The position numbers and the translations under genes are program-made. From Macrotrachela quadricornifera (lineage: Eukaryota; Rotifera; Eurotatoria; Philodinida; Philodinidae): DNA of 64,000 nt. The stretch lies in contig JAJEKB010021880.1 in the NCBI GenBank assembly GCA_022393335.1, forward strand, positions 2,134,318-2,198,317, in the 5' to 3' direction. This document shows, piece after piece, positions 55,895-64,000 of the stretch. A model generated the notes under the pieces. The model made no database searches. It saw only the letters and a program-made list of their open reading frames with translations, and was not told where the DNA came from. Numbering within the stretch: the first letter of the stretch is position 1; every line of letters starts with the position of its first letter.

Positions 55895-56389
55895 TCAAAT
55901 GAAAAAGGATTGACCTGTTCTTTGGCGATGTTTGAACACATTTCGAACCATGTTGTACCTATTGATAACTTGAGATGATTCGTTTATAGTATTATTGTAA
56001 GAGATTAGCAATCGCTCAAATCCTCGTCTAGATTGAATTTCATCAGACAACTGTTCTATTGTTTTCCGTTTGTTCGATAATAGAAATAGTGTATTTGCAA
56101 TTTTCCTAATAATAGATGATTGTAATGGTAGAAGAGTTCTCCTATTATTTGAATTATCACCACAAAGACATTGAGTAAGACACAAGATGTACACTAAAGA
56201 ACAATCATTTTTTATATTGGAAAATGTATTAATGCATAATTTGGCAAATATTGTTGAAGTTCTTATCACGAATAAAAGACTGAATATTAGCATTTTGAAT
56301 AAAAGATTTCTCACGTAAGACAATTCAGAATCTCTTGTTCTTCTAATAGTAGAAACTTCGACTGGTTTTTTTTTGAAAAATATAGACAA
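55895..56389 (-). CDS. Hypothetical 164-residue protein, possible gene remnant
   Basis: The composition is not repetitive. One hydrophobic segment (about residues 29-48) is followed by a Cys-containing stretch (CLTQCLCGD) and a charged, helical C-terminal half. I recognise no family. It ends 125 bases before the P-loop fragment on the same strand, so both may be parts of one decayed gene. Confidence 0.3.
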   Translation of the reverse strand: MSIFFKKKPVEVSTIRRTRDSELSYVRNLLFKMLIFSLLFVIRTSTIFAKLCINTFSNIKNDCSLVYILCLTQCLCGDNSNNRRTLLPLQSSIIRKIANTLFLLSNKRKTIEQLSDEIQSRRGFERLLISYNNTINESSQVINRYNMVRNVFKHRQRTGQSFFI

Positions 56390-56943
56390 ATATTATTGAA
56401 AAAATTATCTATCTTCTGCAAATCTTCATTGAATGAAAATACTATAGCAAATAATGAATTTCATTTCTTGTTTTATACGTATTATCATCTATTCTTATTG
56501 AATTTTCTTTTTAAAACCATTACTGAAATGAAGTATAGAATAATCTCATAATCAGTCGTTGACATTCCAATTGTTCGGTTTTACATCATGAAATCAATTT
56601 TTGTTGAGCCTCTATTGTTAGTTCGCTAATGACATTGTTTATAGCATTTCGAAATTTAAGTCATTCTAAATAATTTCTTTATTATTATATGAACTGTAAA
56701 ACTTATTCAAACTGTTTTGACTCTAAAACAACAAAATGAGCTTTTTCCTTCGCAAATAATTCCTAACATTTCCATTTTGTATGTTTTGCTCAGAGTATTT
56801 GTTCGAAAGAAAAAAAAAGAAGAGAAAACATCAAATACAAAAACAATCTTCCTTTTATTTCTTACAGAAAAGAGAAGAAAGAATGTTATCTTGTTTTTTT
56901 TTTGTATAAATAAGCTGTTTGAACATTATTCATCATATCTATT

Positions 56944-58683
56944 ATGAATAAATTATCAATTGTCATGCAATTTGAATCATTACCAAATGAAATGATTCTA
57001 GAATGCTTTAAATATCTGAATGCATTTGAAGTTTATCATAGTTTTGATCAATTAAATTTTCGTTTTAACAAACTTATTCGTCAAAGCCCATTACATTTGA
57101 ATTTACAACATGTTCGAAAATCAATTTTCGATCAATTTTGTAATCAAATGTTATTAAAACCAGAAATTAAAGATCAAATTTATTCCTTAACTTTATCGAA
57201 TGAAGGTACATGTGGTCAAATTAAAAGATTTCTGTCATTTTTTTCACTCAATGAATTTTATCATCTTCAATCATTAACTTTAATTCATATTGATGAGAAT
57301 GATATTGATAAATTGAAAACTGTCTTACCTTTAATACCAAAATTATATTCATTAAATTTATTTGAATCAAAAAGTGAGATTTGCCTTTATCAGAAACTTT
57401 TCGCAGTAGTTGGAACATATACGTCGCCACCCTATAAAGTTTTAATGTCAATCGATAAAACCATTTTCATTATGAATTTAACATTAACAGCTTGTCCTTT
57501 GAAATTTTTATACCAATTATTTAAATATACACCAATGATAAAATATCTAACTATTTCTCATCATGTCTTACGGGAAAGGAATAATGAATTTAATAGGTCT
57601 ATTAATAAACATTACGCTATTCATTTAAAACAATTGATTATCAATGACTTTAAATGCGAATTTGAAGATTTTGAGAGATTGGTAAAATGTACACCAAATT
57701 TAAGAAGTTTAACAATATCCATGCATGGTATTATTGATGCAACTGATGCGGATCGATGGGAATACTTAATAAAATCTTCATTACCTTCTTTAGATATTTT
57801 TAAATTTATATTTAGCTGGTCTAATGAAAATAATGATAATACTGTTGAAAAGAAGTTTAAACGATTTCAAAGTAATTTTTGGCAAAAAGAACATCGTTGG
57901 TATACTGCATATATATGCAACGAATCTGAAGCCTTAATTTGTACAATACCTTATATATCAAAATATTGGTTTTATGACAATTCTTGTGATGTCTCGATGA
58001 ATGATTTAAATATATTTGACAATGTAAAAGATTTAACTTGGTGTGGTAAACTTATAACTAAACAATGTCAATATCACTTTCCGGCTATCACATCTTTGTC
58101 TTTAAGAAAATCATCAAATCAAGGTGAAAATGATAATAATCTATTATTAGAAAAAAATTTACCTCATTCATTTCGAATGATTGTCAATACATTTCATCTA
58201 ACACATTTAAATGTTTTATCATATTATAAAATTGAAGCATCAATGTTTTTCGATATATTAAATAAAGCACCACAATTATCATCTTTAACAATTGAGTTAA
58301 ATCAATTATTAGTATATTTCAATGATGATAAATTATGCAAATGTTTAAATAAAATGATCAAAAAATTGGATTTAATAAATATTGGTTTGCGTGATATATT
58401 TAAAACTATTGATGATGTCGAACAATTTTGTAAGATATTCTCAAATCTTGAACAAATTAAATGTTCTTTTTTTTATCCAGATCAATTATTATGCTTAGTA
58501 AAAGAATTACCAAAATTATCAAGTATTGTATTATATATATATGATAGGAGTTATGGATCTTACTATAGCATGTTCTTAGAAGTTATAGACAAATTAAATT
58601 TAATATTTCGTCGCAGTCGATTCAGATGCAATGATAAAACTGAGAATGCAATGGTACACAAAATATATATCTGGAATAATTGA
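56944..58683 (+). CDS. F-box protein with leucine-rich-repeat-like body
   Basis: A 579-residue, intronless protein. Residues about 10-50 are an F-box (FESLPNEMILECFKYLNAFE, then YHSFDQLNFRFNKLI). The rest is a series of irregular, Leu/Ile-rich repeats (for example HLQSLTLIHID, PKLYSLNLFES, PNLRSLTISMHG, PQLSSLTIELNQ, PKLSSIVLYIY) spaced about 25-80 residues apart, which fits a degenerate LRR solenoid. F-box proteins bind Skp1 and bring substrates to SCF ubiquitin ligases through the repeat region. Start: first Met of the frame; Met8 just before the F-box is an alternative. Such single-exon F-box/LRR genes are usually multi-copy; no second copy is seen here. Confidence 0.82.
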   Translation: MNKLSIVMQFESLPNEMILECFKYLNAFEVYHSFDQLNFRFNKLIRQSPLHLNLQHVRKSIFDQFCNQMLLKPEIKDQIYSLTLSNEGTCGQIKRFLSFFSLNEFYHLQSLTLIHIDENDIDKLKTVLPLIPKLYSLNLFESKSEICLYQKLFAVVGTYTSPPYKVLMSIDKTIFIMNLTLTACPLKFLYQLFKYTPMIKYLTISHHVLRERNNEFNRSINKHYAIHLKQLIINDFKCEFEDFERLVKCTPNLRSLTISMHGIIDATDADRWEYLIKSSLPSLDIFKFIFSWSNENNDNTVEKKFKRFQSNFWQKEHRWYTAYICNESEALICTIPYISKYWFYDNSCDVSMNDLNIFDNVKDLTWCGKLITKQCQYHFPAITSLSLRKSSNQGENDNNLLLEKNLPHSFRMIVNTFHLTHLNVLSYYKIEASMFFDILNKAPQLSSLTIELNQLLVYFNDDKLCKCLNKMIKKLDLINIGLRDIFKTIDDVEQFCKIFSNLEQIKCSFFYPDQLLCLVKELPKLSSIVLYIYDRSYGSYYSMFLEVIDKLNLIFRRSRFRCNDKTENAMVHKIYIWNN

Positions 58684-60404
58684 AATATAAACTGATTTTT
58701 CATGAAATTTTATTTGTAGGAAAAAATAGTCTTTTCCTATTGCTTTTTTTAATGTTCATCTTAGATCGAAATCAACTTTATGTTCTTCTTTACATTAATA
58801 AAACTCTCATGATTATAAAATATATATATCTTTTAATTGTTCGAAATATTGTTTTAATGGCAAGATATTTCGTTCGTTTGATAAATTCATAAAGAATGAA
58901 GATACTCTTTGCTTGTTTGATTTCTATTGAAAAGAGCATTTATTTGCATACCGAATATTTGAGTAGTTCATTCCATTTGTACAGGAAATGTCTATAAACA
59001 ATTGACTAATAGTACACTTATGAATATCGTCGGCTAAGTTTTTCTAACATCCGAAATCATATCCGGTGATGAATTTAAATTATAACGATTAAATATAACA
59101 GAAAAAAGTCAGACTGATTAATCTATGATGATTGTTTACAACACTGTCTATGGAGGAAAAATTTAATCATAAATGAAGTATAACCATTAAACTCAATGCT
59201 CCTATTATTAAAATACAATTTATTCATTTACTTAAAAAGAAATAATAATGTTCGCTACTAATTAATTATAAAAATGTCAAAATTCATTCATTACGTTTCA
59301 CAAGTTAATCATAATAGTCACTTATCTCCTGTGCCCAACAAATTTTCTTTGCTAATCCTCATTCATGTACTCAAAATCAAATTTGTTCATAGAATGTGAA
59401 CTTTAACAAAAATATGGTTCCACATTGTATCCCAAACTAGCAGCAACATCAATCATACTGACCAATAGCTTACGACATCTAATTCATCATACATTAACAT
59501 AAGGATGCCCATTATAACAATCTCATAGTTCCTATCATCAACAACAAAGAAATATTGTTCCTGTTGAAGACAGTAATGATGATAATTGTACAACAGTTAA
59601 TAGTAAAAACAAGAAAATAAAAGTGTTCCACTTCTAGAATCAAACTTCTTTGTCTATAATTCTGCAATAGATGTAGTCCTATACTTCTTTCTTTCTACTT
59701 CAATTCATGTGTAGTTCTTTATCTACATTAAAAAATACAATATACGAAAATAGCGAAGAGTATCAATACCAGTAAATGTACCGTTGATATTGTTTCCGCA
59801 ATCATCAACATATAATCCATCTACATAATGAAAGATTTATCCACCTTTGAATTGTAACCGAAGGCATGCACTATAAGCATATTTAAAAAATAATAACCAT
59901 TTAGCCTATACATCTAACCAATATGGTGAGCGTTTAATAAAAAAGTCATCAGCTAACATCAAACTAAAGAGAATGACGGTAGCAACCTTGAGTGCATGTT
60001 GTAAATTTTCCAATGCTGCACCCAAAAAGAGACTAATGAAGGAAGTACCTGAAGTGTCTTATCGATTTAAGGTCCATACTTTAGCCTCAGTGGGATTATC
60101 AAAGCCCTAAAAAGATTCGTGTCCATCGTTCTGTGGTCAAAAGTTATGGTCATGTCATTATTCACACGGACACGTGTGAGGAGAGGCTATTTTTTCATTT
60201 TCCGCATTATTCTTCTGATTTGAATAACGACATTTTTCCTTCTATTATAATACCAATAATTTACCATGACTAATAAAAGTTTCAAACTGATAGAGTTTCA
60301 TATTGTACAAATACAGAAACTTCATCTCTACACACTTTGAGTGTATCATCATATCTCCGTTTTTAGTTCAAAGAAAATTGTGTGGTACTAGCTATTGACG
60401 TGTA
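58684..60404. other. Gene-free stretch with possible coding debris
   Basis: The frame at 58,680-58,892 is AT-rich and not gene-like. About 59,525-59,635 reads on the plus strand as a non-repetitive peptide (RNIVPVEDSNDDNCTTVNSK) between stops, perhaps a gene remnant. Nothing else supportable. Confidence 0.35.
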
Positions 60405-60429
60405 TCAGCAGATAGCTAATAGAGTGACA

Positions 60430-61303
60430 CTAATAAAAATGGTGTTCCAGAAAAAAATGATCGAAGCATAGAATTCTGTCGCACCAGCTACAACGAATAA
60501 AATGAGATTGATCACAGCTTCCGATCGGACAAGAGGCCATGTGTATGTCGAAACACATCTCATCAACTGTTTTAAAGTCTTCAGGATGTTTGTCGATATA
60601 TCGGCTGGCAAACCGTGCATAGCGAACTAAACCATGAAAAATTTTAGAAGACATTTGACTGCATATGAGCGAATCTAGTCGAATAATATTGTCTCGTATG
60701 TTCATGGAAATCTGTAGTTGATCAAGAATAACGTGATCATATGCATGTCGTATAATCGAATTCATTTGTCTGTTGCAGAAAATAACGAGTGGTTGAAGTC
60801 AATTAATAGTCTTCTTAGAGATAACGAGACGTTTATACCCTGGAACTTTCTTGTATATCTCTTCGTCGCTTTGTCCAAGCCAGGCATTCGAAAGAAGAAG
60901 ACACTTTTTGTAAGCAATTGGAGCCAGAATTTTGTCTCTCCAATAACAAACAAGTCAGAGCATCATTCAGAGAAGTAGAAATGAATATAAGCAGACTCAC
61001 TTTCACTTATCCGCTCAGTAGGCTCCTTCGGACATAAATAAATAGGTCCTACTATTTCACTGGTTAGATTTATCGTTGGTTGTAGAGTGTAAGAGTAATT
61101 GCATTTTGAAATTTTACAGCTAACACTGTCAGTTTTTCATGCTGATAGCTCAATATACAAATTGAACGCAATTCTTTTTCTAACCCAACTTGATCAGTAC
61201 TCATAATTCCGTCAGAACTGTAGTGTTGCATATCGACTTTCGCTTGTTCGACAAGTCGAATAGTCAATTTCTCAAGCTCATTGGTATCATCTAAGGTATT
61301 CAT
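60430..61303 (-). pseudogene. Tc5/pogo-like DDE transposase remnant (second copy)
   Basis: Minus-strand fragments give, in order: 61,303-61,070 with LVEQAKVDMQHYSSDGIMST followed by DQVGLEKE (first catalytic Asp) and LSYQHEKLTVLAVK; about 61,065-60,990 with TINLTSEIVGPIYLCPKEP; about 60,950-60,770 broken; and 60,765-60,430 with HAYDHVILDQLQISMNIRDN, then IFHGLVRYARFASRYIDKHP, and a Cys/His-rich end (IRCSWCDRILCFDHFFLEHH). The end looks like a small zinc-binding tail. The C-terminal block matches the plus-strand remnant at 17.57-17.99 kb. The N-terminal half is cut off at the edge of the segmental duplication. Confidence 0.72.
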
Positions 61304-61620
61304 ATTGAAACAACACGTTATATCAACTTAACCATAAACCATTATGAGTTCTTCAATTGAGTCTCAACAATTTTATGTGGATCGATAGTCTGAATAAGCT
61401 TCTCTTGAACGGCGAAAACCCGAACTCAATATGTCATTCTGATACAAAACTTAATAAAAAGCTTACTTTTTTTCGAAATATGTATTATATATCAAAACGA
61501 TCGTAGGACAGTATCTGATGTGTTTCAACAATATCTTTATGTAGTGAATCATGAAAATATATTCCAGTATATTTGATTGATTTACTATACGCATTGCTTT
61601 ATATATTTTGTATATTAACT

Positions 61621-61865
61621 AAGGGGGAAACGACACTCCAGAATTCCAATACTCCTGTACTCCGATTCATACTCCGCACCGTATTGAACACTGTACTCCA
61701 GTATTCGAAACAGTACTCCCGACTGTACTAGACCATACTCTGATCTCGAGTACAATCTAGAGTGCCGAAGTATGATCCCACACATAATATGGAGTATGGT
61801 TCGGAGTACGGGAGTACGGTTTGGAGTACCGGAGTATTGAGATCCTGGAGTGTCGTTTCCCCCTT
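61621..61865. mobile_element. 245-bp MITE with perfect 21-bp termini, absent from the paralogous locus
   Basis: AAGGGGGAAACGACACTCCA (one further G also matches) is found at both ends in inverted orientation. A 9-bp repeat ATATTAACT flanks it (61612-61620 and, one base out, 61867-61875). The paralogous site near 38,595 lacks the insertion. The interior is made of inverted ggagtacgg/ccgtactcc-type motifs. A 9-bp duplication suggests a Mutator-type mechanism. Confidence 0.88.
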
Positions 61866-63026
61866 GATATTAACTCGTTTGCTTTGTAATATATATAAGC
61901 CAATTATAAAGAATTAAATAATCTTCTTTTGTCTATTGGATTTAAGAAATAAATAAAAAATTTTTTGTGGAACTCACCTATATTTATGAAGAAAATGGTG
62001 AGTGTAAGTTTGAAGTCGAGGTTCCACATCTTCTATTAGAGGCAGTCTCCTATTACAGGTAGGTGCAGCATAAAAAGTTGTTGCCATGTTTGTTTGCCGG
62101 ACTGAAAATGTTCATTATATACTTATCAAATTATTTATGATGTTTGTATTTTCTCATAGTCAATTATAATGAATAATACAAAGAAGTAATGCTCATATAA
62201 GGACTTGCTTCGCTCTTTCTCGTAGAAATGGCATTTTGGAACTATCAGCATACTATTTTTTTTTGATTAATTAATTAAAACTAACTTCAGATTTGAACTC
62301 CTCATCCCACATTACCCTTTGATCAAGTTTTATGGAAAACAATAATCCCTTTTATTTTCACATTATTCTTGGACCAATCAGTGAAGGGCGGACACACAAG
62401 CAAGCAGGCAGACATTTCATGTTTGCTAGAGTCTTCTCTACGAGAAAGAGAACAATATTTCTCATAATAAAAAAAGAAAAACTAAAAATTTTTATTAATG
62501 TGTGAATAACATCTCGCAAAACTAAATAGAGTATGTGTATGTCGATCTTGCGAACGAAAGCAATAAAAAATAATAACAACGAATATATGCGGCAAGGGCG
62601 AGAACAAAACCGAAAAAATCGGCAAACGTATCGCTCGAATAATACCAATAATAAAGAATGTTCGTAAAAATATGATTGGATTCATTTAGATTCTTAAATT
62701 TAATAAAATACATCTTTTTCAGTTAAGTCGTTAGTTATTAAAATAAAATAACGGTAAATTAAGAAAAACAAAGTAAATAATCAGTAAGTAGGGATAAGCA
62801 AATAAAAGCTAGAGTGACAGTTAAAACAATTAGAAATAAAATTTTTGTTTGAAATTCGAATATAAATAGGAAAGATCATTTCTCTGACAATTAATTATTC
62901 TGATTGTAAATACCATCTATTAGATAGTATTCACTTTACATATTTTATATTAACATAATAAAGCTAAAGAAGATATATCACTTCCATATTTTCGTCCCAA
63001 AGAGGACAAGCTTTTTTAATAAGTAC

Positions 63027-64000
63027 TTATCGATATTTTTGAGCTTTTGGACCAGATCGATGTTTGAATTTATCAATATTTTGTGGTTTTCGACACGTAT
63101 TGAAATATTTCGATCGAATTAATTTAGCTTCTTTTTTCTTTTCCTCTAATTCAACTTGTTCGCTTCGTTTTAATTCATCTATTTTCTTGATGAGCTGCAA
63201 TTCAACTTCTTTCAGTCGTTTCAATTCATCATTTATTTGGATGAGCCGCAATTCAAGTTCTCTCAATTCATCAGATATACGTGACCGCTCTGTTCTAATA
63301 TATGTATCATCTATAACTGAATTTTCAATAAACCATTCATCTTCGAAACTATAGACCATTGTTTCAGAGGAAGCAGGTAAAATACTAATGCCATCATTTT
63401 CCGTTGGTATACAAAGACCTTTCCAAGTAAATGCATTCGAGAAATGGTCTGGAAGAGAATTGTTGTCGTCATATAGATACATCAAAGAGTTTAACTTCCT
63501 GTATTTTTGAGTATTGTAATGAGTTGTAAATAATCGACGTTGTTGCTTTTTAGAAAAAAATGTAAAACAACATTCTTTCGCTATTGCCAATGTGTGCTGA
63601 CGAAATTGTGAGCTGAAGACATCAGTATTGGACAGAATGATTAAGATAAGATCAGCGATACTATTCAGTGTATCTGCATCAAGTAAATTATATACATTCT
63701 TACTTATAGCTATAATAAATTCTGCAGCTGTATTCCTTGTTTCCATTAGATTGGCTTTGTGATATTCAACACGACTTTTTCCAATATTATTATTATTATC
63801 ATCAGAAGGATTTGATAGAACTAAATGGTGTTCTTTCAAAGAAGGAAGATCAAATGATTTAACACCAAGATAATCAAATAGTTGAAGTATACCTAATATA
63901 TCTTCATTTTCTGGTAATTCAGTAAATAATGTATATGGTTGTTTTGAGATAAGTGAATGAAGAATTGGCATAAACCATGTATATTGAATAGGAGAATTTA
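63027..64000 (-). CDS. BTB/T1-like protein paralogue, partial at the window edge
   Basis: The last 324 codons of a paralogue of the protein at 39,706-40,893. The frame is open to the edge, and the start lies outside (the edge reads into NSPIQYTWFM in phase). The BTB end (LFDYLGVKSFDLP), the middle helical part (FIIAISKNVYNLLDAD) and the basic end (KHRSGPKAQKYR) are nearly identical to copy A. The coiled-coil segment differs most: the regular 14-residue repeats of copy A are here irregular (RELELRLIQINDELKRLKEV). No stops or frameshifts are present in the visible part, so both copies may be functional. Confidence 0.72.
   Translation of the reverse strand, partial: NSPIQYTWFMPILHSLISKQPYTLFTELPENEDILGILQLFDYLGVKSFDLPSLKEHHLVLSNPSDDNNNNIGKSRVEYHKANLMETRNTAAEFIIAISKNVYNLLDADTLNSIADLILIILSNTDVFSSQFRQHTLAIAKECCFTFFSKKQQRRLFTTHYNTQKYRKLNSLMYLYDDNNSLPDHFSNAFTWKGLCIPTENDGISILPASSETMVYSFEDEWFIENSVIDDTYIRTERSRISDELRELELRLIQINDELKRLKEVELQLIKKIDELKRSEQVELEEKKKEAKLIRSKYFNTCRKPQNIDKFKHRSGPKAQKYR

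Larger units (their letters stand above)
61305..64000. repeat. Segmental duplication, copy B
   Basis: A direct copy of 38,300-40,715, including the 3' flank and most of the BTB-like gene. It differs by the 245-bp MITE at 61,621-61,865, small indels and an extra stretch near 62,300-62,350. It runs off the right edge of the window. Confidence 0.85.

Noticed and set aside
1..64000. tRNA or rRNA genes
   Set aside because: No B-box-like or rRNA-like blocks were noticed by eye; a covariance-model search was not possible, so absence is not proven.

Overview
The window is AT-rich metazoan nuclear DNA, most likely from a bdelloid rotifer. Three things point there. The spliced gene has very short introns (48 to 54 bp). 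There are two genes that fuse an arginine ADP-ribosyltransferase-type domain to kinesin-light-chain-type TPRs. There is also a dense mix of decayed, short DNA transposons. The species assignment is inference; no rRNA, tRNA or other diagnostic marker was seen.

Host-type genes are few. They are: a four-exon, membrane-anchored dipeptidyl-peptidase 5-like serine peptidase (13.3-15.9 kb, +); an ART-TPR gene (23.4-25.4 kb, +); a secreted, probably GPI-anchored YHYH-domain protein (34.1-35.5 kb, -); a BTB/T1-like protein with a coiled-coil tail (39.7-40.9 kb, -) and its partial paralogue at the right edge (63.0-64.0 kb, -); a second ART-TPR gene (47.3-49.1 kb, +) with an in-frame TGA near its N-terminus; and an F-box/LRR-like protein (56.9-58.7 kb, +).

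Most of the rest is mobile DNA or its remains. Retroelements: two non-LTR retrotransposon remnants (6.4-7.5 and 7.9-10.3 kb, both -). Transposase remnants: Tc5/pogo-like (17.0-18.0 and 60.4-61.3 kb), mariner (36.4-37.0 and 52.6-53.9 kb) and MULE with a FLYWCH-type finger (49.7-52.2 kb, -). Non-autonomous elements with readable boundaries: a 4.56-kb hAT-type element with an exact 8-bp target-site duplication (28,949-33,508) that carries a nested TTAA-flanked element (31,377-32,232); a sister TTAA element in opposite orientation (42,673-43,384); a 388-bp hAT MITE (25,813-26,200); two TA-flanked long-inverted-repeat elements of one family (27,113-28,100 and 49,871-50,784), the second sitting inside the MULE remnant; large foldbacks at 20.0-20.7 and 43.8-44.5 kb; and a 245-bp MITE at 61,621-61,865.

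A segmental duplication links about 38.3-40.7 kb with about 61.3-64.0 kb. It carries the BTB-like gene and its downstream flank. Copy B holds the 245-bp MITE where copy A keeps the empty site, so that insertion post-dates the duplication.

No operon logic is expected or seen. The two ART-TPR genes are the best candidates for an under-described system: each has an N-terminal domain of about 130 residues that I could not assign, then an R-S-E catalytic triad domain, then a TPR array of different length. The DPP5-like gene is a candidate for horizontal acquisition. Both ideas need database searches that could not be run here.
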